DNA of 11,826 nucleotides, taken from positions 1-11,826 of the forward strand of contig JANXDK010000011.1 of the NCBI GenBank assembly GCA_025059435.1. The letters are read 5' to 3'. Of the stretch, positions 6,451 through 11,826 are shown one piece after another; the stretch's first letter is position 1, and each line of letters starts with the position of its first letter. The notes beneath the pieces were generated by a model. It searched no databases, was not told the DNA's origin, and saw nothing but the letters and a program-made list of their open reading frames with translations. Source of the DNA: Thermoproteota archaeon (lineage in GTDB: Archaea; Thermoproteota; EX4484-205; JAAOZP01). The translations under genes were made by a program, and so were the position numbers.

Positions 6451-7734
6451 TCATCCTGAGGGAGAACCGATTATGTTATCAACGAACCAATTCATTTTTT
6501 CAGTAAATAGTTGTTCTATTGTTGCCCTTTGACCTTCCGGAATCCTTATGTTTCCATTCTGGTCTTTTATCGGTCCTGTGAATGGGTCGAAAGGTACATT
6601 AGTATCTTTCATCAAAGCAAGCCTACTCATAACAGCATTGTACACGCTCAATGTTGTTCCGGGCAGATATTTATTCTTCAATTCATTGACGAATTTCGGA
6701 TTTATGGGTACGCCTGGTTTACCGCCCAATTCTACAGCGCCTTCTTTGAGCATCCATAGATAATCTACATTTTCCAAGTTAGTGTTATTATAGATACCCA
6801 TTCTAATCTTCATAAGTATATCTGCATATATTACTTCCCAGTGTACCAATTGACCGCTAACTACGACATCTGGACCTATGTCTTGCATGGGACTATAGTG
6901 CGAGAATACGTATATTTGCTTACCCTCACTATACTGTTGTTGAGCAAATTCAACGATAGCTGTAGAGTCCTCGGTAAAAGCTATCGTGTCAACACCTATG
7001 CTAACAAGTGCCTGAGCAGCTTCCCTAGCACGAGTGGGATCATACCATGCGAAAAGCCATCTAACGTATACTTTTGCCTCAGGATTCGCTTCTTTAACTC
7101 CCAAGGCGAAAGCATTGATATGCCTTATTACTTCAGGTATAGGATAAGCAGCGACATATCCTACTTTATTCGTCTTGGTCAAGGCACCTGCCATGAGACC
7201 ATTCAAGTAGTAAATCTGATAGAAATCCGCAAAGTATGTCCCTGAATTCGGAAGCCTTTTGAAACCGCTACAGTGGAAGAATATCTTATTTGGATATTTC
7301 TTGGCAACCTCTATTGTCGGGTCCATGAACCCGAAGCTTGTTGTGAATACTACGTCAACATTTTCCTCTGCAACAAGCCTCTCAATGTATCTCGCAGCTT
7401 CAGCCTCGGGAACAGATTCTATGAAAGTAGTGCTAAGCCATGGGAATATTTTCTCAACGTACCTCCTCGCTTGGTCGTGTGCAGCAGTCCAACCAAAGTC
7501 TTCAACTGGACCGACGTATACGAATCCTGCTTTAAGCTTTCTAGTTAGTGCGCTAACGTTCTGCTGAAGCTGGTTGTACATTGTCTGAAGCTGGTTGTAC
7601 CGTGATTGAAGTTCATTGTATTGGGATTCAGATACCTTGCCCGTACCGCCTATGAAGTATCCTACGGCTGTACCTATTGCAAAGAATACGATTATGAGAA
7701 GTACTGTAACCCCGCTGAGCTTAAGCATGCTCAT
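6451..7734 (-). CDS. BMP-family substrate-binding protein of the nucleoside/purine ABC importer, membrane-tethered by a coiled-coil stalk
   Basis: A 427-residue binding protein. Residues 5-29 are one strongly hydrophobic segment without a lipobox cysteine, so it probably stays as a membrane anchor. Residues 36-67 form a coiled coil built on three near-identical heptads, YNELQSR, YNQLQTM and YNQLQQN, that would act as a stalk. From residue 68 the BMP/Med domain begins: FVYVGPVEDFGWTAAHDQ (71-88), VFTTSFGFMDPT (129-140), GYVAAYPIPEVIRHINAFALG (192-212) and WYDPTRAREAAQAL (230-243). As I recall them, these match the bacterial subgroup containing a purine-binding Brucella protein, so adenine or a purine nucleoside is the likely ligand; that is inference. 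It is first in the operon, with ATPase and two permeases following. The ATG at 7734 lies about 45 bases below a TATA box; ATG at codon 3 is an alternative start. Confidence 0.93.
   Translation of the reverse strand: MSMLKLSGVTVLLIIVFFAIGTAVGYFIGGTGKVSESQYNELQSRYNQLQTMYNQLQQNVSALTRKLKAGFVYVGPVEDFGWTAAHDQARRYVEKIFPWLSTTFIESVPEAEAARYIERLVAEENVDVVFTTSFGFMDPTIEVAKKYPNKIFFHCSGFKRLPNSGTYFADFYQIYYLNGLMAGALTKTNKVGYVAAYPIPEVIRHINAFALGVKEANPEAKVYVRWLFAWYDPTRAREAAQALVSIGVDTIAFTEDSTAIVEFAQQQYSEGKQIYVFSHYSPMQDIGPDVVVSGQLVHWEVIYADILMKIRMGIYNNTNLENVDYLWMLKEGAVELGGKPGVPINPKFVNELKNKYLPGTTLSVYNAVMSRLALMKDTNVPFDPFTGPIKDQNGNIRIPEGQRATIEQLFTEKMNWFVDNIIGSPSG
7564..7600 (-). repeat. In-gene tandem repeat encoding the coiled-coil heptads
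   Basis: The 16 bases CTGAAGCTGGTTGTAC occur twice exactly, at 7564-7579 and 7585-7600, a 21-base period equal to seven codons. A third, diverged copy lies just above (about 7606-7621). They encode the YNxLQ heptads of the binding-protein stalk. Confidence 0.8.
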
Positions 7735-7772
7735 TTCATGTTCGTAGATTTCGATTGAATGTAGAATTTAAG

Positions 7773-7785
7773 TTTTTATAAAAAT
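7773..7785 (-). promoter_or_regulatory. TATA-box promoter of the nucleoside importer operon
   Basis: TTTTTATAAAAAT is a strong, nearly palindromic TATA box centred about 45 bases before the binding-protein ATG, predicting a leader of about 20 bases. It is the only strong promoter seen for the four-gene operon. The symmetric box could also be read to the right, but no gene start lies at the right distance on that side. Confidence 0.5.
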
Positions 7786-7932
7786 AATGGGAAAAGATTC
7801 TGGTAAATTAACAAGAAAGCGTTAAAACGGTCTTTTCCTTAAACTTGAATTCGTTTTCAAAATAAAAATAACTACGTGGATTAAACTCATTTTTTTCGGG
7901 TTTATCGGTGAGTTTAAGCGAAAAACTAGAAG

Positions 7933-7968
7933 GGGAATATTTTTCCCAATACAAACAAAGTTTATATC
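7933..7968 (+). promoter_or_regulatory. TATA box of the FtsX-like gene, with an inverted repeat just upstream
   Basis: TTTATATC (7961-7968) lies about 33 bases before the ATG at 7998, predicting a leader near 10 bases. GGGAA-N5-TTCCC (7933-7947) is a perfect 5-bp inverted repeat about 14 bases above the box and could be an operator, or chance. If the GTG at 7908 were the real start, both would be inside the coding region. Confidence 0.35.
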
Positions 7969-7997
7969 GCTTAGAAGACCGGTTTAGAAGTCTAAGA

Positions 7998-10916
7998 ATG
8001 AGAAATATTCCCGCTCTTAAAGTCGCGTTAATCATACTCACTGTCTTAACACTTCTATCTAATTCTGGAATAATCTTCTCATCCGGTTATGTTTCAGTAC
8101 CGGTGAGAATTCGCTTGGAGGGCAGGATTGAATCTGGAAGCGTTTCAGAAGGCTTCGTATTAAGGATACTCTCTGGAAGCGTCGTAATCGACGATAAGGC
8201 TTTCAATGTCAGGACTGATTTTAGAAGAGATCTTGGCGTAAATATTATTAGAGCATCTCTTGGGAAAATGAATTCTAGTGTAATAAGTCTTAATGATGAT
8301 TATACGCTTTTCTTAGCAGCAATCTGGAGAATTAAGGAAACTGGGACTATCGAATTAAGGTTTGGCTATGGGGAGAACTACCCTGGATTTACCGGAGTGG
8401 TATACGGCTCCGGGAGACAGGCGGCTTATATTCCCATTGAGGCGGTTGGCGAACTTGTTTTCTCGGGAAACAGGGCGACGATAACGGCATCTGGAAAAGC
8501 AGTTTTAGGCTGGGGCAACGTAGAGCAGGAGGGGCGTTTAATAGTGGTTAGTAAGAAGCTTCCGATTAAAGGTGAGACCGTAAGGCTTCAAGCAGCTAAT
8601 CCTTGGCAAGTTGGAATGTGGGAAGACGAGGACAATTATTACGTAGTTGTCCCCAAAGGCACTACTTTAACTCTATTCCTATCCTTAGACCCGAAGGGCA
8701 AGATATACGGCCTATTAAGCACTTATGGACTATCATCGCCGCAGGGGCTGCCGGTTACTGTATCGAGTGAAAAAAGAGAGGCAACCGTAGCAGATATACT
8801 TGCAGAATATATTTCGGAATCTCTGAGTGAATTCATCATCCAGGAGAGAGAATTCGCTTCCAAATCAGGATTCAACGCAGAAAGGTATCTTAGAGATGTA
8901 AACTATTCCATACTCCTGCTCAATGAAAGCATGAACGCCTTTGAAAAGGGAGACTTGGAAGCAGGGTCTGGACTTTTTGAGAAAGGTATTGAGAAGGCCA
9001 AGAGCTCCTTAGAAGCATTAAGCCAGGCTAAGAGCGATTGCATATCCATGTTTCTTTTCCTCGCTGTCTTCACTTTTTTCCTATCCTTCATCGTAAGCGC
9101 GATGGTGGAGAAGAGGAAGACTCTAGTAAACCTAGGTTTGTTTACCGTCCTTATTCTGGCTGAGATAGCTTTAATCCCACAGGTAAGGGTGGCGATTTCA
9201 CTATTCAGCCCTGAGAGAATATACAGGCTCTCGTCGACTTCGCTAACGTTATCATTGTTTACGGCAGTCATAGTATTACTGCTTATCGGAATGTTGATTT
9301 TCGAAGCAAAAGGGACGATATTCAGCGACCTATTCTGGTACTCGGTTAAAAACATGAAGAAAAGAGTCCCTAGGACAGTGCTTACCATAATTACAATAGC
9401 TGTGGTTTCAGCCGCTTCTAGTAGTCTCCTCTCAACGGGAACTGTTCTAAATATTAGAGAAACCACTTATCCGTCGACATTCAGGGGGATAAGCATAAGC
9501 CTCCATAACACTACGGTAACTTATGTTTTTAGAGGAATAGGTCAGCAGAACGACTTGATATACCAGGAATTATACGAGCCTATTCCAGATTGGCAGGCAA
9601 GGTGGCTATCCAGCATGGACTGGGTTGAGAAAAAGTACGTTGTATTGGCTTCTCGTACACTAGTCACATTCGAAGAAAAGAGGATTTTTGTCTACCAGGT
9701 GGCTACGAACGCTTCTACAGTAGAAGGGATCATCGTGTCACCTAAACTCGCGGAATTGTTCGGGATAAGGGAGGGGGATTATATTTTCCTCGGAGGCAAA
9801 AGGGTTAACGTAAAAATACTGAATGGGAGCCTGATGTTTATCGATGGCGTACCGCCAGACGAGTTCGGAGACTATCTAATCATAACTAGCCTCGAACACG
9901 CTACTAAACCCGCTTCGCTGTACAGGCTTATACTCGAAGGCAATGTGCCTGAGGATGTTGCGAGACAACTCTTGGAGGCGAGTTATGACACCGAGAGGAG
10001 GTTCTATACTGCTGACGGCGAAGTTACTGTTCAATCCTTCACCTCGTTTAGAGTTGGCTTCGGCTCCGGTAGTGGGACTAAGTGTCTACTCATAGTAGGG
10101 GAGTTTCAATACTTTGCCAGTGCTCTCGACATTATCGTTCTACTGGGGCTCTCATCCCTAATGATCATAACCACGCTATTGGGCTCCCTGCACCAGAGGA
10201 AAGGAGAATACTCAACTATGAGTGCTCTTGGAGCAAGCCCCGGACATGTTTCCCTCTTAATGCTTATTGAAGGCATGAGCTATGGTCTGATAGGGGGAGT
10301 TATAGGATACGTTCTAAGCCAATTCCTACAGGTTTATGTTTCCAACCCAATAGCGCCCATACAGTCTTATGTCTTCAGCCCCATGTTCTCAAGCTTCCTC
10401 ATAGCAGTAGCATCTTCAATATTGGGAAGCATCATACCGGCTAGGAGAGTAATCCTTAAGGTTGTACCCAGCCAGTTTCTCCTTAGGAAGATAGAGGAAG
10501 TTAGCATACTTGATGACCATGCTGAAGCAGTCATACCTCTCAGAATACTTGGTGATGCTGAAAGCTTCGTGAAATACGCTTCTTCACTAACTCAGAGACC
10601 ACCACCTATGAACCAGGGGCCGATTTACACATGGGTTTCACCACGTAGGAAAGATCGGAAAATCACTGGTGTAGAGATGATCGTAAGCTACAGGGGGGAG
10701 AGGGTTGCAAAGTATAAGGTAGAACTTTTACTACCGGATAATCCGGGTAGCACGATAAAAGCAATGCTTTACCCAGCAGAGGGCAAATGGGATATCGACC
10801 ATAAGTTCTGCGCTAGAGAAATGTTAACAGTCCTTAGGGAAGACCTATTGCAATACATAGATTGGAAGAAAAAACAGCAAACTGCATCTCTTACACTACC
10901 CTCGGTTTCTTCGTAA
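7998..10916 (+). CDS. FtsX-domain membrane protein with large external domain and cytosolic tail
   Basis: From the ATG at 7998 this is 972 residues. A signal-like helix (6-25) opens it, then a beta-rich external domain (about 26-260) and a helical part (265-348). Three hydrophobic helices (349-367, 377-397, 415-435) lead to the FtsX/MacB-type core: VKNMKKRVPRTVLTII entering a helix (460-480), a second external domain (480-705), and three more helices holding QRKGEYSTMSALGASPGH (733-750) and IPARR (813-817). A soluble tail of about 135 residues ends the protein. FtsX-type permeases usually work with a MacB/LolD-like ATPase to move lipoproteins or peptides or to transmit force, but none is encoded in the window. 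The frame stays open to GTG 7908, adding 30 charged residues; ATG is preferred because it follows a well-placed TATA box and directly starts the signal-like helix. Function unknown. Confidence 0.85.
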   Translation: MRNIPALKVALIILTVLTLLSNSGIIFSSGYVSVPVRIRLEGRIESGSVSEGFVLRILSGSVVIDDKAFNVRTDFRRDLGVNIIRASLGKMNSSVISLNDDYTLFLAAIWRIKETGTIELRFGYGENYPGFTGVVYGSGRQAAYIPIEAVGELVFSGNRATITASGKAVLGWGNVEQEGRLIVVSKKLPIKGETVRLQAANPWQVGMWEDEDNYYVVVPKGTTLTLFLSLDPKGKIYGLLSTYGLSSPQGLPVTVSSEKREATVADILAEYISESLSEFIIQEREFASKSGFNAERYLRDVNYSILLLNESMNAFEKGDLEAGSGLFEKGIEKAKSSLEALSQAKSDCISMFLFLAVFTFFLSFIVSAMVEKRKTLVNLGLFTVLILAEIALIPQVRVAISLFSPERIYRLSSTSLTLSLFTAVIVLLLIGMLIFEAKGTIFSDLFWYSVKNMKKRVPRTVLTIITIAVVSAASSSLLSTGTVLNIRETTYPSTFRGISISLHNTTVTYVFRGIGQQNDLIYQELYEPIPDWQARWLSSMDWVEKKYVVLASRTLVTFEEKRIFVYQVATNASTVEGIIVSPKLAELFGIREGDYIFLGGKRVNVKILNGSLMFIDGVPPDEFGDYLIITSLEHATKPASLYRLILEGNVPEDVARQLLEASYDTERRFYTADGEVTVQSFTSFRVGFGSGSGTKCLLIVGEFQYFASALDIIVLLGLSSLMIITTLLGSLHQRKGEYSTMSALGASPGHVSLLMLIEGMSYGLIGGVIGYVLSQFLQVYVSNPIAPIQSYVFSPMFSSFLIAVASSILGSIIPARRVILKVVPSQFLLRKIEEVSILDDHAEAVIPLRILGDAESFVKYASSLTQRPPPMNQGPIYTWVSPRRKDRKITGVEMIVSYRGERVAKYKVELLLPDNPGSTIKAMLYPAEGKWDIDHKFCAREMLTVLREDLLQYIDWKKKQQTASLTLPSVSS

Positions 10917-10918
10917 AA

Positions 10919-10929
10919 ACATAAATTAT
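10919..10929 (+). promoter_or_regulatory. TATA-like promoter of the AEC transporter gene
   Basis: CATAAATTA (10920-10928) begins four bases after the FtsX-like stop and is centred about 36 bases before the ATG at 10960. With no Shine-Dalgarno sequence before that ATG, a short-leader transcript from this box is likely, though read-through from the upstream gene across the 43-base gap is also possible. Confidence 0.4.
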
Positions 10930-10959
10930 TGAGATAATGTAAGCATTACGTTTGCAGAG

Positions 10960-11826
10960 ATGAGTTACGAAATTGCTTTTAGAACTACTGTGCCAATACT
11001 TCTTTTGATATTCTTAGGATACTTATCCCGTAAAACTGGTCTCTTAAAAAAAGGCGATGAGCGCGTTTTCAGCACTTATGTTTACTATTTCGCACTCCCA
11101 TCGCTCTTCCTAGTGGATTTATCTGAAATCGATTTTACTTGGAAGCATGTTGAATTCATATTAGCAGGAATAATGCCAATCTTCATAATTTCAGTAATAT
11201 ACGTATTAATCCGCCTTGCGTTAAGGCTTTCAAGAAATACCCTATATCTATTGATGCTAACCACCGTATTTGGAAGCACCGCATTCTATGGCATTCCGTT
11301 TCTAATGTTTGCTTTTCCCAACATCATTGAACATTTAGCAACGCTTGCTGCAGCTTCAATATCAGCCGTAGGCGTTTCAATATCAATACTTTTGTTAGAA
11401 CTCTACAGGCTTGAAACCCCCAGTTTAACAAAGAGTCTAAAGATTCTTGGAATCAGGCTTTCAAAGAATCCTCTTATACTCTCCGTATTGATAGGCTTCT
11501 TACTATCTCTCGTAAATATAGACATTCCATCTCCACTGTCGACTATGCTCCGCATGTTAGGAAATACGACTGCAACCGTAGCGATTTTCCTATTGGGCAC
11601 TCTTCTCTACGGCAAGAAATGTGTTCGGTTAAAAGAATCAATCGGTTTAAGCCTTCTAAGAATAATATTTTTACCGACGATAAGCCTATTCATATCATTG
11701 TGGATCGGCCTTCCCTTCTTAGAAAGGACTGTTTTAATCGTAATGCATTCAGTTCCACTGGCGGTTTCCATGATAATCCTCAGTGATCGCTATAATTTCT
11801 ATAGGGAGATCATTTCGTCGGTTGTC
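10960..11826 (+). CDS. AEC-family (auxin efflux carrier-like) transporter, cut by the right window edge
   Basis: An ATG at 10960 opens a frame that stays open for 289 codons to the edge; family members are usually about 300-320 residues, so only the final helix or so is missing. It is almost entirely hydrophobic, with about nine helices visible in the two-fold pattern of AEC (Pfam Mem_trans) secondary carriers: 8-23, 41-53, 66-88, 95-116, 127-147, 168-185, 203-217, 228-250 and 256-274. Family-like motifs are VPILLLIFLGYLSRK near the start, FGSTAFYGIPFL (104-115), where related proteins read GNtgflGlP, and GNTTATVAIFLLG (201-213), the broken helix of the second half. Bacterial relatives export or import organic acids such as malate; the substrate here is unknown. 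It lies 43 bases after the FtsX-like gene on the same strand, with its own TATA-like box. Confidence 0.88.
   Translation, partial: MSYEIAFRTTVPILLLIFLGYLSRKTGLLKKGDERVFSTYVYYFALPSLFLVDLSEIDFTWKHVEFILAGIMPIFIISVIYVLIRLALRLSRNTLYLLMLTTVFGSTAFYGIPFLMFAFPNIIEHLATLAAASISAVGVSISILLLELYRLETPSLTKSLKILGIRLSKNPLILSVLIGFLLSLVNIDIPSPLSTMLRMLGNTTATVAIFLLGTLLYGKKCVRLKESIGLSLLRIIFLPTISLFISLWIGLPFLERTVLIVMHSVPLAVSMIILSDRYNFYREIISSVV

Noticed and set aside
7259..7567. 102-codon plus-strand frame inside the binding-protein gene
   Set aside because: It is a shadow of the BMP-family gene, whose conserved motifs fill this stretch on the other strand.
8903..9466. 187-codon open frame on the minus strand
   Set aside because: It is antisense to the membrane helices of the FtsX-like gene, has no promoter, and its composition mirrors that gene.

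Overview
The window looks archaeal, most likely a thermophilic member of the Thermoproteota. The signs are TATA-box promoters about 26-36 bases upstream of starts that have short or no leaders, a tRNA gene without an encoded CCA, a GGTGAG ribosome-binding site before a TTG start, frequent AGG/AGA and ATA codons, and a Cas4-type protein whose cysteine spacing matches archaeal Cas4. I cannot name a genus from this sequence alone.

Layout. (1) Bases 1-143, plus strand: the last 46 codons of a Cas4-family nuclease; the rest of that locus lies to the left of the window. (2) 279-2198, minus: a complete family 31 glycoside hydrolase resembling animal MYORG (an alpha-galactosidase). (3) 2199-2585: gene-poor, holding the hydrolase promoter, an isolated TATA box with a tiny ORF behind it, and the promoter of a tRNA-Arg(CCT) at 2586-2661. 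(4) 2833-7734, minus: a complete BMP-family ABC importer in the order substrate-binding protein, double ATPase, permease 1, permease 2. This is the NupNOPQ / purine-nucleoside type. (5) From about 7998 to 10916, plus, divergent from the importer: a large FtsX-domain membrane protein with a long external domain and no ATPase partner in view. (6) 10960 to the right edge, plus: an AEC-family (auxin efflux carrier-like) transporter, cut by the window edge.

How the parts work together. The four importer genes form one transport machine: a membrane-tethered binding protein on a coiled-coil stalk captures a purine nucleoside or nucleobase, two different permeases form the channel, and one polypeptide with two ABC domains powers it. 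The last three genes are tightly packed (a 4-base gap, then a 10-base overlap). The binding-protein gene is separated from them by an AT-rich spacer that could allow partial termination and so extra binding protein. The hydrolase, FtsX-like protein and AEC transporter each have their own plausible promoter and no obvious metabolic link to the importer.

Nothing here is clearly a new defence or mobile system. The items most worth a second look are the MYORG-like archaeal hydrolase, the ATPase-less FtsX-like protein with its cytosolic tail, the stalked binding protein, and two promoter-like sites that drive no recognisable gene.
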